A stretch of DNA of 64,000 nucleotides from Virgibacillus phasianinus (GCF_002216775.1 NZ_CP022315.1:2418001-2482000), one strand, 5' to 3'; shown: positions 42,059 to 51,417, numbered from the stretch's first letter. Notes: generated from the sequence alone by a model not told the origin. Program-made: numbers and translations.

Positions 42059-42696
42059 GGGGACGTTTAGGATTCGACAGGGATAGATTGAGCTCAGGTT
42101 GCGCGTCGAGGTTACGGCTCGTAAAACGTTACTCGCCTAAATATAACTGGCAAAAATAATCAACCTGCTTTAGCAGCTGCGTAAGTAGTTCTAAAGCGAT
42201 CCTTCCTGCATTCGCCCGTGATGCAGATTGAAGGGTCTCAAATGAAGCGGGCTACACTGCCATCCACCGTCTGAGGATGGTAGTTGAAACCAATCAGACT
42301 AGCTGCATGGAGGCCTGTTGGTAGGCCGATATGACAGCGAATGATAATATACCAACTACACGTGTAGAAGCCTGAGTGGCAATATCTCTGGACGTGGGTT
42401 CGATTAGTAAATAGTCGCCTTTTGTAGTAATACAAAAGTGAAAATCCGGCTTTATCGGTGAAACCTAAGTTGCTTTATAAAGCAATAAGGCAATGCCGAG
42501 CGGTATGTGGAGTAATCCAACAGCCGTGTATCGACTTATAGGCTGCCATGTTTGGTAGTACTAGGATGTGGAATACAACCTTAATAAGGTAAATATAAAT
42601 TCTGCATAAGACGCCGGGGAGCCTGATTAATTAGGTTCAAGATATAGTCAGTGCCATGTCGAAAGCATGGAAGAGCATGTCCCACCGTCTCCACCA
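42059..42696 (+). ncRNA. ssrA: tmRNA gene, interrupted by an intron
   Basis: The 5' end GGGGACG pairs with the 3' CGTCTCC before ACCA (encoded). The tag frame starts at 42149 (GGC) and reads GKNNQPALAAA, then TAA (42182-42184). The 3' domain has ATATCTCTGGACGTGGGTTCG, as usual in Bacillus tmRNA, but after TTCGAT an insert of 275 nt follows before TCCCACCGTCTCCACCA. Exons: 42059-42404 and 42680-42696, together 363 nt. Splicing restores the T-arm GTGGG-TTCGATT-CCCAC. The gene lies directly after smpB. Confidence 0.95.
42405..42679 (+). ncRNA. group I intron in the ssrA T-loop
   Basis: The 5' exon ends in U and the insert ends in G, the group I rule. Exon CGAU can pair with intron GUCG (P1 with U-G). 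CUUUUGUA/UACAAAAG follows as P2. UCGG and CCGA form P4, UUGCUUU/AAAGCAA sits in P5, GACU pairs with AGUC of AAGAUAUAGUC (P7, S element), and CCAUG/CAUGG forms P9. GGUGAAACC and CAAUGCCGAGC resemble the P and Q core elements. There is no reading frame for a homing enzyme. The exact splice sites are inferred by restoring a 7-nt T-loop. Confidence 0.9.
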
Positions 42697-42718
42697 ATAC
42701 ATATGTTGGTGGTTTTTT
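42691..42718 (+). terminator. terminator of ssrA, overlapping its 3' end
   Basis: CCACCAA (42691-42697) pairs with TTGGTGG (42706-42712), then T6. The left arm includes the encoded CCA of tmRNA. Confidence 0.9.
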
Positions 42719-42855
42719 GTGTCCGATTTTAGTATTTTAGATAAACAGTTTTCTTGTTATTCCAAAAATTACTATGGTAAGGTTACTATATACTAATTTA
42801 TTGGAATAAATCCAAAATAAATGTATCGAAAAAAAACCATGAAAGGATGTTTACT

Positions 42856-43509
42856 ATGTCATCTTCTTTATATCAAAAGGAACATATGCAGCATTTAAGT
42901 AAACTTAAAGATTTGGCTCCTGATCAGTTAAATGCATTTTCGAAATTTAATGAGGCGGTTAGTAAAGAGGGCGCATTGACCAAGAAAGAAAAGGAAATTA
43001 TTGCTGTAGCAATAGCACATGTAACAGAATGTCCATATTGTATCGACTCCCATACACGTAAAGCAAAAACAGAGGGGGCATCACTTGAAGAATTGGTCGA
43101 GGCTGTATTTGTAGTTTCCGGTGTCGAAGCTGGAGGAGCGGTAACACATAGTACAAATATGCAAAATGCTAAGGATCCGGAAGCGGATGATACATTGTTC
43201 ACGAGATCAAATCTAAAAAGACTTGGTGAGCTAGGTAAACAAGCCCCTGATGGTTTCAAAGCATATGCTAACTTCAGTGCAACATCAATGAAAGCTGGTA
43301 AATTAACTGCAAAGTTTAAAGAAATTATTGCAGTTGCAGTCGCCCATGCTACCCAATGCCCTTATTGCATTGACGTTCATACCAAAAATGCGGACAAAGC
43401 TGGCGCAACGAATGAGGAGCTTGCGGAAGCTGTAATGGTATCCTCTGCTTTACTCGCAGGTGGTGCCTATGCCCATATGTCCAATATGATTGAAAGCTAT
43501 GGTGAATAA
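42856..43509 (+). CDS. tandem carboxymuconolactone decarboxylase/AhpD-like protein
   Basis: A 217-residue protein of two similar CMD domains. Each has a CPYC redox motif followed by His: TECPYCIDSHTRKA (about 55-68) and TQCPYCIDVHTKNA (about 175-188). In AhpD this motif reduces peroxiredoxins. The ATG at 42856 lies 8 nt after AAAGGA; an ATG at 42847 overlaps that site. Single-gene transcript by appearance. A role in peroxide or disulfide reduction is inferred. Confidence 0.85.
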   Translation: MSSSLYQKEHMQHLSKLKDLAPDQLNAFSKFNEAVSKEGALTKKEKEIIAVAIAHVTECPYCIDSHTRKAKTEGASLEELVEAVFVVSGVEAGGAVTHSTNMQNAKDPEADDTLFTRSNLKRLGELGKQAPDGFKAYANFSATSMKAGKLTAKFKEIIAVAVAHATQCPYCIDVHTKNADKAGATNEELAEAVMVSSALLAGGAYAHMSNMIESYGE

Positions 43510-43519
43510 AAAATAGTAA

Positions 43520-43627
43520 AGAGGCTGGGACAAAAGTGATTTAGTCAGAGAAAAATCCGAACTATGATTCAAAATTCTTTAATTTGAATTTGGAGTAGTT
43601 CGGATATTTTTCTTGGTTATTTTTGTA
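43520..43627 (+). repeat. dispersed hairpin repeat B, copy 2
   Basis: Nearly the same unit as 14383-14489: AGAGGCTGGGACAAAAG, then AGAAAAATCCGAACTA and TAGTTCGGATATTTTTCT as a stem. Same orientation, again directly after a plus-strand gene. Confidence 0.75.
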
Positions 43628-43716
43628 AATGTTACTGCTAAATGTCTATAAACTCGAAATATGCGCTGGGTTGTTTTCCGCTCCAATCAACCATTGTAAT
43701 AGAGGATAAACCATAT

Positions 43717-45303
43717 TTAATACGACTGATCATACTTATTGGATTCCAGCAAATCGATCAATTCGATGCTGGTATGTTTTTCTTCAAACCAACGACGGGC
43801 GAAATCATTTCGAAATAGCACAAGATAATTTCCTTCTCTGTCGCGGACTAGTAAATTCTGTTCATCAAAAAGCGACTCGTCTACTTGTTCCTCTTTTAAC
43901 CAGCGTGGTACTCGTTCTCCAATCGATTCCAAAATGACTTCTACATTGTATTCGTTTTTCATACGGTATTTGAATACATCATATTGCAGCTCACCTACTG
44001 CACCTAGTATATAGGAGTCGGTGCGATATCGATAATAGAGTTGGATTGCACCTTCCTGCACAAGCTGCTCAATTCCTTTTTTATATTGCTTGGATTTCAT
44101 CACGTTTTTGGCAGTAACTTTTTTAAATATTTCCGGTGGGAATTTTGGCAGCTCCTCGTATTCAAAATGGTCTTTGCCTTCTATCAGAGTGTCTCCAATT
44201 TGATAGGCGTTTGGATCATATATACCAATGATATCTCCGGCGTATGCCTCCTCAATTGTTCCCCTTGAGGATGCCACAAATTGCTGGGATTGAGAAAGCT
44301 TAATAAGTTTATTATTTCTTGCCAACTTCACACTCATTCCTCGCTCAAACTTACCGGAACACACCCGTAAAAACGCAACCCTGTCCCGATGAGCTGGATT
44401 CATATTGGCTTGAATTTTAAAAATGAACCCGGAGAAGTCTTCTTTGTCAGGAAGAATGGCCCCTTCAGTTGATTTTCTTGGTGCTGGTGATGGTGCCATG
44501 GAAATAAACGTATCAAAAAAGGTTTGCAAACCAAATGGTGCGAGTGCACTTCCGAAGAATACCGGACTTTGCTTCCCTGATAAAACCTTTTCTAGTGAAA
44601 ACATGTCGCCGGCTTCATCCAATAAAGAAAGCTCGTCATGTGCCGACTGATACGCTGATTGCGACACCAACTCCTGATGTTCGGAATTATTCAGTTCTTT
44701 GTATGGAATGTACGATTCTTCTTCATTTCCATTATATTGAACAAATTGCTCATCATGCCGATCAAAAATTCCAAGGAATCTTTTTCCCATTCCAGCCGGC
44801 CAATTCATTGGGTATGTTTCAATATCCAAAACCTGCTCGATTTCTTCTAATAACTCAAGGGGTTCTCTTCCCTCACGGTCCAATTTATTGATGAATGTGA
44901 AAATAGGAATTCCGCGCATGCGACATACCTTAAATAATTTGATGGTCTGTGACTCAATTCCTTTTGTAGCATCAATGATCATCACTACACTATCAACGGC
45001 GGTCAATGTCCGATAAGTGTCCTCACTAAAATCCTCGTGACCAGGTGTATCTAAAATGTTTACCTGGAATCCATCGTATGGAAAGTTCATCACACTTGAT
45101 GTAACGGAGATACCACGCTGTTTCTCAATTTCCATCCAGTCGGACGTAGCAAATTTTCCTGACTTTTTACCCTTAACCGTTCCCGCTGATCGAATTAAAT
45201 TTCCCAATAAGAGTAATCTCTCTGTCATTGTTGTTTTTCCTGCATCGGGATGCGAAATAATCGCAAAGGTTTTTCTTTTTTTTACTTCATCTTGTATACT
45301 CAT
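43717..45303 (-). CDS. prfC: peptide chain release factor 3
   Basis: A GTPase that recycles RF1/RF2 after termination. It is 528 residues long with G1 [15 protein letters not shown] (about 14-28), G3 LDTPGHEDF and G4 [11 protein letters not shown] at 45303 follows AAGGGA; an ATG five codons upstream overlaps that site. RF3 is absent from B. subtilis but present in several other Bacillaceae, so it is a genus-level marker. It is convergent to the CMD gene, with repeat B between. Confidence 0.95.
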   Translation of the reverse strand: MSIQDEVKKRKTFAIISHPDAGKTTMTERLLLLGNLIRSAGTVKGKKSGKFATSDWMEIEKQRGISVTSSVMNFPYDGFQVNILDTPGHEDFSEDTYRTLTAVDSVVMIIDATKGIESQTIKLFKVCRMRGIPIFTFINKLDREGREPLELLEEIEQVLDIETYPMNWPAGMGKRFLGIFDRHDEQFVQYNGNEEESYIPYKELNNSEHQELVSQSAYQSAHDELSLLDEAGDMFSLEKVLSGKQSPVFFGSALAPFGLQTFFDTFISMAPSPAPRKSTEGAILPDKEDFSGFIFKIQANMNPAHRDRVAFLRVCSGKFERGMSVKLARNNKLIKLSQSQQFVASSRGTIEEAYAGDIIGIYDPNAYQIGDTLIEGKDHFEYEELPKFPPEIFKKVTAKNVMKSKQYKKGIEQLVQEGAIQLYYRYRTDSYILGAVGELQYDVFKYRMKNEYNVEVILESIGERVPRWLKEEQVDESLFDEQNLLVRDREGNYLVLFRNDFARRWFEEKHTSIELIDLLESNKYDQSY

Positions 45304-45495
45304 AAAAATCCCTTCCATTCTTTATTCGTTCTTTCATTATGATAGGTATTATTTGGGATTTTTGATTTACATCGGAATAATGCTCCTTTAAATTTTTTTG
45401 CAAATACATACAACAAAAGATAGCACGTTAACAGGTGATGAGTCAATGCTTACAAAGTTTAGGAGGTGCTTTCATTGCACTATCAACCAGTGTGG

Positions 45496-45501
45496 TATAA
45501 T
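45496..45501 (+). promoter_or_regulatory. extended -10 promoter for the methyltransferase gene
   Basis: TGTGGTATAAT supplies TG-n-TATAAT about 45 nt upstream of the start codon. A plausible -35 (TCATTG) lies 18 nt before. Confidence 0.5.
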
Positions 45502-45545
45502 TTTTATATAACCTTTAAAATTTTTAAAATTGAGCGGTGAACAAA

Positions 45546-46169
45546 ATGCTAAAAGATACAGGAGAAAGAGTCATTCCTGAAAAAATGAAAATAACAAACG
45601 ATTTATTACTTGAACATGTTGCAAGGTATCACTTTGCAATTAATTATTCTAGTGGACGAGTGCTTGATTTTGCCAGTGGTTCCGGTTATGGAAGCCACAT
45701 CATTGCCAAAAAGTGTAAAGACAAGGGAGTAACGGAAGTCATCGGTGTTGATAATGATAAGGATGCAATTGCCTACGGCCAATATAAATATTATCATCCC
45801 TTGACGACCTTCCTTCATGGTGATGTAACTGCAAGTGACTTGCCGGAAAAGTTGGGGCAATTTGATACCATCCTCAGCTTTGAAACAATTGAACATATAC
45901 CTGATGAGAAACAATTTCTGTCTAACATTTATGCTATGTTAAAACCGGGAGGAACGTTACTGTTATCAACACCTTTTGGAAAAGGGAGAGGGGTTCCTTG
46001 TGGTTCGCCGTTTCATGTCCACCAACTGACAATTGGTGAATTTAAACAGTTATTTGTGGATTACAGATCATCCGCTTTTTATTTACAAAAAGGTGTGTTA
46101 ATTACTCCAGAAACATTACGTGATGAAGAAGACTACTATCCTTTGGGTATTGCGGTCTGTGAGAAATAA
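45546..46169 (+). CDS. class I SAM-dependent methyltransferase
   Basis: A 207-residue Rossmann methyltransferase. SAM motif I is VLDFASGSGYGSHIIA (about 39-54), followed by GVDNDKDA, FDTILSFETIEHI and LKPGGTLLLSTPFG. The ATG at 45546 follows GGTGA; a GTG at 45537 would add three residues. No neighbour indicates its substrate. Confidence 0.8.
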   Translation: MLKDTGERVIPEKMKITNDLLLEHVARYHFAINYSSGRVLDFASGSGYGSHIIAKKCKDKGVTEVIGVDNDKDAIAYGQYKYYHPLTTFLHGDVTASDLPEKLGQFDTILSFETIEHIPDEKQFLSNIYAMLKPGGTLLLSTPFGKGRGVPCGSPFHVHQLTIGEFKQLFVDYRSSAFYLQKGVLITPETLRDEEDYYPLGIAVCEK

Positions 46170-46242
46170 TATATTTTAGTGTCATTCTTGTCCCATTAAC
46201 GATAAGATATAGGTACATATATTTTTGAAAGGGGAAACTATT

Positions 46243-47298
46243 TTGACTACATATCCAAACGTAAATGAAACGAAAGAGCTAATTCAACAATTAGTTTCGA
46301 TTCCTAGCCCTTCAGGCAGCACTGAAAAAGTAATTAAATTTGTCGAAGGTGCCCTGAAAGATTTAAAAGTGAAAACACGACGAAATCGTAAGGGGGGATT
46401 AATCGCAACATTACCTGGCGAAAATAACAGTGAACAGAGAATGTTGACTGCCCATGTTGATACACTTGGTGCGATGGTGAAAGAAGTGAAGGACAATGGA
46501 CGTCTTCGGCTTGATTTAATTGGCGGATTTGGCTTTAACTCAATTGAAGGAGAGTATTGTGAAATCCATACTTCCAGCGGAAAAGTATACACTGGAACCA
46601 TCTTGATGCATCAAACATCAGTCCATGTGTACAAGGATGCAGGGGAAGCCAAGCGTGATAAAAAAAATATGGAAGTCCGGATTGATGCAAAAGTTGAAAA
46701 AGCAGAGGAAATCCGTGAACTTGGAATTGAGGTGGGAGATTTTGTTTCCTTTGATCCACGCGTGCAGCAAACAGACAATGGATTTATTAAATCACGCCAT
46801 CTGGATGACAAGGCCAGTGTTGCGATTCTGCTGCAGTTAATCAAACGGGTAAAAGAAGAAAATATTACGCTTCCATATACAACCCATTTCCTTATCTCGA
46901 ATAATGAGGAAATAGGCTACGGTGGTAATTCCAATATTACCCCTGAAACAGTTGAATATTTGGCAGTCGATATGGGGGCTATGGGCGACGGACAATCAAC
47001 CGATGAATATACCGTTTCCATTTGCGCAAAAGATTCCAGTGGCCCATATCATTATGGTTTACGAAAACATCTTGTAGAACTTGCTGAGTCAAATAATATT
47101 GGCTATAAGCTTGATATATATCCGTTTTACGGATCGGACGCATCTGCGGCAATTCGTGCGGGCCATGACATTGTTCACGGACTAATCGGGCCGGGAATAG
47201 ATTCTTCACATGCATTTGAACGAACCCATGAAACATCATTGGATTACACTGAACAATTGCTGTACCATTACGTTCTTTCCGATATTGTGGTCTATTAA
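46243..47298 (+). CDS. M42 family metallopeptidase
   Basis: A 351-residue dizinc aminopeptidase of the glutamyl/deblocking type. The metal and catalytic sites are LTAHVDTLG (about 65-73), KSRHLDDKASVA, SNNEEIGYGG and the C-terminal SSHAFERTHE. AAAGGGG selects the TTG at 46243; an upstream TTG precedes the ribosome site. Its own terminator follows. The peptide substrate is unknown. Confidence 0.9.
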   Translation: MTTYPNVNETKELIQQLVSIPSPSGSTEKVIKFVEGALKDLKVKTRRNRKGGLIATLPGENNSEQRMLTAHVDTLGAMVKEVKDNGRLRLDLIGGFGFNSIEGEYCEIHTSSGKVYTGTILMHQTSVHVYKDAGEAKRDKKNMEVRIDAKVEKAEEIRELGIEVGDFVSFDPRVQQTDNGFIKSRHLDDKASVAILLQLIKRVKEENITLPYTTHFLISNNEEIGYGGNSNITPETVEYLAVDMGAMGDGQSTDEYTVSICAKDSSGPYHYGLRKHLVELAESNNIGYKLDIYPFYGSDASAAIRAGHDIVHGLIGPGIDSSHAFERTHETSLDYTEQLLYHYVLSDIVVY

Positions 47299-47304
47299 TA
47301 ACTA

Positions 47305-47339
47305 AAAAAACGAACCTCTTCAGACGGGGTTCGTTTTTT
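47305..47339 (+). terminator. terminator after the M42 peptidase gene
   Basis: AAAAAACGAACC (47305-47316) pairs with GGTTCGTTTTTT (47328-47339). Confidence 0.92.
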
Positions 47340-47442
47340 AATTTCCTCATTTTGAAAGTTTACCTTGACTTAATGATGGGTTTTGGTAGATAATACTAAT
47401 GAGTAATATAACTAACTAAATCTAACATGGAGTTGGCACAAG

Positions 47443-48045
47443 ATGGGGCAAAGGGGAAGGAAAGTAGGAGCTAGCGGAGAACGAAGCAGATCCTTGCTGC
47501 TGCAAATCGCTGCTGATCAATTTGCCCAGGAGGGATATTATAATACAAAGATAAGTACCATTGTTAAAAAAGCGGGATTAACACAACCAACCTTTTACCT
47601 GTACTTTCAAAATAAAGATGCCGTATTTCAGGAATTGGTCAGTTTATTTCGCACTAAATTGTTCAGTCTTGCTGAAAGCAGCCGATTGGAATCAGGTATT
47701 GAGCGAAGCGCATTACCCAATCAAATAAAAGCAGGCTTAACAGCAATGTTTTCCTTCTTCGCAGAAAATCCGAGCTTAACCAGAATTGGATTATTGCAAG
47801 CAACAGAAGCGGAAAATATAAAAACGGAATTAGCTGCACAAATAACGGATAATCTTAGGAAAGAAATGCAGGATGGTTATTTCCAACCCACTGTTGATGT
47901 AAAGATAGTCGCTGAAAGTTTAGTGGGGATTATGGAACGTCTTGTGGTTACAAAATTATTACCGGGGATACAGAAGCCAGAAAGTCTAGCAAACGATATA
48001 GTCGACCTGTTATTATATGGAATCATTTCAAAAAATAATGGGTAA
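47443..48045 (+). CDS. TetR/AcrR family transcriptional regulator
   Basis: A 200-residue regulator. The N-terminal helix-turn-helix reads IAADQFAQEGYYNTKISTIV and AGLTQPTFYLYFQNKD (about 22-63). The C-terminal ligand domain is variable, so no inducer can be named. It lies upstream of a SinI-like gene; no divergent target gene is present. Confidence 0.88.
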   Translation: MGQRGRKVGASGERSRSLLLQIAADQFAQEGYYNTKISTIVKKAGLTQPTFYLYFQNKDAVFQELVSLFRTKLFSLAESSRLESGIERSALPNQIKAGLTAMFSFFAENPSLTRIGLLQATEAENIKTELAAQITDNLRKEMQDGYFQPTVDVKIVAESLVGIMERLVVTKLLPGIQKPESLANDIVDLLLYGIISKNNG

Positions 48046-48122
48046 TTTATTAATTTTCTTCAGCCATGATGCACATCCTCTTGAGAATTATAATTAGGGA
48101 GATGATTATTGTCGGATATTCG

Positions 48123-48299
48123 ATGAAGGAACCACTGGAGAATAGTCTTGATGGGGAGTGGATTGATCTTATTTTAATTGCTAAAGAAATAGGCCTGACA
48201 TCGGTTGAAGTAAGAGCATTTATCAATAAGCCTAGTGGGTTAATGGACTGGAAACGGTTTGTGCAATTTGTACAAACGCATAAAAAACTGGACTGTTAG
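48123..48299 (+). CDS. SinI-type anti-repressor domain protein
   Basis: A 58-residue protein whose LDGEWIDLILIAKEIGLTSVEVRAFI matches the helical SinI/SinR dimerisation domain (LDxEWxxLxxxAKxxxxxxEEI). In B. subtilis SinI binds SinR to release biofilm genes. No sinR lies nearby. Start choice is uncertain: ATG 48123 has a weak ribosome site, while an upstream ATG at 48102 directly follows AGGGAG. Confidence 0.65.
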   Translation: MKEPLENSLDGEWIDLILIAKEIGLTSVEVRAFINKPSGLMDWKRFVQFVQTHKKLDC

Positions 48300-48327
48300 T
48301 TTACAAAAACATATAAATTTTTCTAAT

Positions 48328-48356
48328 GACTTACCATTTGCTGGTAGGTCTTTTTT
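48328..48356 (+). terminator. terminator after the SinI-like gene
   Basis: GACTTACCA (48328-48336) pairs with TGGTAGGTC (48342-48350) around a 5-nt loop, then T6. Confidence 0.92.
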
Positions 48357-48420
48357 GCTTATTTTGATTATGGTCCATATAATTATAGTATCAAGTAACA
48401 GTTAGAAAGCAGGTAAAAAC

Positions 48421-49413
48421 ATGCAACTAAGTATTCTGGATCAAGCGCCAATATCCGATGGGAAGAATGCACAGGAAGCACTTTATAACTCAATTGAACT
48501 CGCTAAACTAGGAGATAGACTTGGGTTTACTCGTTATTGGATGGCAGAGCATCATGATTTATCAGGTCTAGCTTGCCCGTCACCGGAAGTGATGCTTGGG
48601 ATTATCGGTTCCGCTACATCTTGTATACGAATTGGTTCCGGTGCTGTCCTGTTGCCTCATTATAAGGCATTTAAGGTTGCTGAGACATATAATCTTCTAG
48701 CAACATTGTATCCAGGCCGCGTCGATCTCGGCCTTGGCCGTGCACCAGGTGGATCTGCTGAAGCTACGATGGCACTTTCGGATAACTTTCTGGAAAATGT
48801 GCGCAGAACGCCTGATTCATTGGATGACCTGCTTCATTTCCTACATAATGATTTCGCAAAAGACCATATGTTTGCAAAAGTTCAGCCGTCACCTGTCCCA
48901 CAGACTGAACCTCGACCATGGCTGCTTGGCACAAGTGAAAAGAGTGCGATTTTAGCGGCGGAAAAAGGACTCCCATACACATTCGGCCATTTCATGAGTG
49001 ACAGGGATGGTCCTGCCATCGTCAAAAAATATTATGATAGGTTTTCAAGCGGTGGTCACATAAGCAGGGCTGAAGCCATTGTTACAGTGTCAGTGATTTG
49101 TGCTGAGACAACCGAGAAAGCTGAAGAATTGGCGATGAGCAGTAAATTATGGGGTGTCAAGAGATCGAAAGGTGAAGATATTGGGGTCCCATCCGTCGAA
49201 GAGGCAAAAAACTATCCGTACACTGCGGACGATCTTGCATTAATTAAGAAATCAAGCGACAAGATGATTGTCGGGAACCCACAGGAGGTAAAGCAACGGC
49301 TTGATGATTTATGTAAATTATATCAAGTAAATGAACTAATGATTGTGACGATAACAAGTAATATAGAGGATAAATTTAAATCATATGATTTAATTGCCAA
49401 AGAAGTGCTATGA
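48421..49413 (+). CDS. LLM-class flavin-dependent oxidoreductase
   Basis: A 330-residue luciferase-like monooxygenase domain protein. MQLSILDQAPI, FTRYWMAEHHDL (about 37-48) and PGRVDLGLGRAPGG are landmarks of the MsnO8/YvbT-like subgroup. AGAAAGCAGG lies before the ATG. The threonine aldolase gene starts 16 nt after its stop, so the two are probably cotranscribed. Substrate unknown. Confidence 0.87.
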   Translation: MQLSILDQAPISDGKNAQEALYNSIELAKLGDRLGFTRYWMAEHHDLSGLACPSPEVMLGIIGSATSCIRIGSGAVLLPHYKAFKVAETYNLLATLYPGRVDLGLGRAPGGSAEATMALSDNFLENVRRTPDSLDDLLHFLHNDFAKDHMFAKVQPSPVPQTEPRPWLLGTSEKSAILAAEKGLPYTFGHFMSDRDGPAIVKKYYDRFSSGGHISRAEAIVTVSVICAETTEKAEELAMSSKLWGVKRSKGEDIGVPSVEEAKNYPYTADDLALIKKSSDKMIVGNPQEVKQRLDDLCKLYQVNELMIVTITSNIEDKFKSYDLIAKEVL

Positions 49414-49429
49414 AATTGGAGGGATTAGC

Positions 49430-50452
49430 ATGATTGATCTAAGAAGTGACACTGTAACTAAGCCAACGAAGGAAATGAGACAAGCGGCTTTTGAAGCCAA
49501 AGTCGGGGACGATGTATATGGGGAGGACCCAACACTATTAGAATTAGAAGGAACAGCTGCTGAAAAGCTGGGAAAAGAAGCGGCAATGTTTGTACCAAGT
49601 GGAACACAAGGAAATCAGATTGCAGTTTTGACCCATTGCCAGCCAGGTCAGGAAATTATCTTAGAGGCCGAATCACATATCTTTTACTATGAAGGGGCAT
49701 CGATTTCTGCTTTTGCAGGTGTCCAGCCAAGAACGATTGCCGGTAATCATGGTGTGATGGACCCGGAACTTGTGAAGTCAGCGATTCGAGAAGACGATAT
49801 TCATATGCCGGAAACTGGGCTCATCTGTCTGGAGAATACACATAATCGTGCTGGAGGTGCGATCGTTCCGCTGGACAACATGAAAGAGATTTATCAAATT
49901 GCACGTGCTAATCATGTTCCTATCCATTTAGATGGTGCCAGGTTATTTAATGCAGCGGTTGCTACGGGAATAGATGTAAAAGCATACGCAGCACAAACAG
50001 ATACGGTCCAATTTTGTCTTTCTAAAGGACTTGGTGCACCGGTCGGGTCCATTATTGCTGGCTCGAATGAATTTATTAAGCAAGCACGAAAATGGCGTAA
50101 ACGTCTTGGTGGCGGATTAAGACAAGCCGGAATCATTGCGGCACCAGGTTTAGTCGCACTGAATACGATGATTGACCGTTTGGCAGAGGATCACGAGAAC
50201 GCAAGGTACCTGGCAGACGGATTACAGGAAGTAGGAGGACTATCCATTGGAAATAATGTAGATACCAATATCGTTTTGGTAAATACTGAAGGTGCAGGGT
50301 TAACCTCGCACGAGTTTTTAGACAAACTTAAACAACATAAGATTCTTGGTAATTCATTTGGACCAAACACTATCCGGTTAACAACACATTTCGATGTTAC
50401 ATGCAGTGAGATTCGAACGGTGATAGAAAAAGCAGGTTTGCTGACCAAATAG
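49430..50452 (+). CDS. ltaE: low-specificity L-threonine aldolase
   Basis: A PLP enzyme of fold type I that cleaves threonine/allo-threonine to glycine and acetaldehyde. MIDLRSDTVTKPTKEM, GDDVYGEDPT, ENTHNRAGG, HLDGARLFNAA and the PLP-lysine region FCLSKGLGAPVGS (Lys near 198) are the family signatures. 340 residues. ATG 49430 follows TGGAGGGA. A terminator follows. Confidence 0.93.
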   Translation: MIDLRSDTVTKPTKEMRQAAFEAKVGDDVYGEDPTLLELEGTAAEKLGKEAAMFVPSGTQGNQIAVLTHCQPGQEIILEAESHIFYYEGASISAFAGVQPRTIAGNHGVMDPELVKSAIREDDIHMPETGLICLENTHNRAGGAIVPLDNMKEIYQIARANHVPIHLDGARLFNAAVATGIDVKAYAAQTDTVQFCLSKGLGAPVGSIIAGSNEFIKQARKWRKRLGGGLRQAGIIAAPGLVALNTMIDRLAEDHENARYLADGLQEVGGLSIGNNVDTNIVLVNTEGAGLTSHEFLDKLKQHKILGNSFGPNTIRLTTHFDVTCSEIRTVIEKAGLLTK

Positions 50453-50462
50453 TCCACTTTCT

Positions 50463-50494
50463 AAAACAGCTTAAACAAGTCTAAGCTGTTTTTT
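50463..50494 (+). terminator. terminator after the threonine aldolase gene
   Basis: AAAACAGCTTA (50463-50473) pairs with TAAGCTGTTTT (50482-50492), then further T. Confidence 0.9.
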
Positions 50495-50529
50495 ACAATC
50501 GCCTTTTTCGCATAGCATGTTGCTAATAT

Positions 50530-50671
50530 CACTGCAGTTGATAATAACCTGCTACGTAGCTTTATATGAGTGTTAGTCCACCGCTTCGGAAAACAGCGGT
50601 CCGTAGCGAAAACTACCCAGCACATACGTCATGGTTTATAGGTTTTGTGTCAAAAACAACAGCCTTTACAA
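50530..50671. repeat. core-less relative of the terminal-inverted-repeat element
   Basis: GCAGTTGATA near 50535 resembles the left flank at 14621 and 32787, and TTTATAGGTTTTGTGTCAAA near 50635 resembles the right flank of copy 2 (33348). Between them is only a short hairpin (CCGCTTCGG..., CAGCGG) in place of the 500-660 nt core. It fills the gap before the DUF4309 gene; nothing else is seen there. Confidence 0.5.
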
Positions 50672-50750
50672 TTAAAATAAAGAATCGTTAAATTCATACT
50701 TTTAAGGGTAGAATGGAATTGGGTACTACTTTACTTTTGGAGGGTTCATC

Positions 50751-51344
50751 ATGATTAAAAAGGTTGGCATCATTATTGTTTTGATGGCTGCGGCAGTGCT
50801 GATAAGCTGGTTTTTTGCTGCTGACGATACAGGGACTAAGCAGGACAAAAACAATATGCCATCCACACGATCACCTAATATTGAGGATAAGGGATTCCAG
50901 CCTGGTGAGGGTAATACAGAGGAAATAATCGATCACATTTTCACGCTGGCTAAACGAGGAAGGATCCCTCAAACTTCCATTATTGCCGGAAAAACAACGA
51001 TAGACGAAATTCATAAAAGATGGGGAGAACCGGATGATTCCACCCAAATTCCAAGAGGTCGCTACGATACCTATAGTGAGCATCATATTACAGTTGGTTA
51101 TCTGGACGGACTGATATTTGATGTCCGCTCGAGTGCTCTGAACCTTCAGGATATTCACCTGAGCAAACTAAAAGAGGTAAGAGGAGAACCGGATGATACA
51201 AGGTACTACAAGGATGAAACGCATGATCAAATTATACTTGTTTATAAGGTAAGTGAAAACTACCAGTTGAAATGGATTTTAACCGATGAGGGAGATAATC
51301 CTAAAGTCGATCATATTTCTGTTTTTAAAACGTTAACAGATTAG
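50751..51344 (+). CDS. DUF4309 (YjgB-type) membrane-anchored protein
   Basis: A 197-residue protein with an N-terminal anchor or signal segment (GIIIVLMAAAVLISWFF, 6-22), a polar linker and a DUF4309-like domain with two related halves, seen in RWGEPDDSTQIPRGRY and VRGEPDDTRYYKDE. It is probably outside the membrane. TTTGGAGG precedes the ATG. Function unknown. Confidence 0.75.
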   Translation: MIKKVGIIIVLMAAAVLISWFFAADDTGTKQDKNNMPSTRSPNIEDKGFQPGEGNTEEIIDHIFTLAKRGRIPQTSIIAGKTTIDEIHKRWGEPDDSTQIPRGRYDTYSEHHITVGYLDGLIFDVRSSALNLQDIHLSKLKEVRGEPDDTRYYKDETHDQIILVYKVSENYQLKWILTDEGDNPKVDHISVFKTLTD

Positions 51345-51385
51345 ATGTACTGTTACATGTGAAAATTATACAAAAACTTGAAAGG

Positions 51386-51417
51386 GTCTGTTCCATTTAT
51401 ATGGACAGGTCTTTTTT
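51386..51417 (+). terminator. terminator after the DUF4309 gene
   Basis: GGGTCTGTTCCA pairs with TGGACAGGTC with a one-base bulge, followed by T7. Confidence 0.8.

Noticed and set aside
42238-42435. Minus-strand open frame across ssrA and the intron
   Set aside because: It lies wholly within a structured RNA gene on the other strand and has no coding signs.
42405-42679. Insert in ssrA read as a permuted two-piece tmRNA spacer or an insertion element
   Set aside because: The order of tmRNA parts is the normal one-piece order, there are no terminal inverted repeats or target duplications, and the insert carries group I core elements and the U/G splice-site rule.
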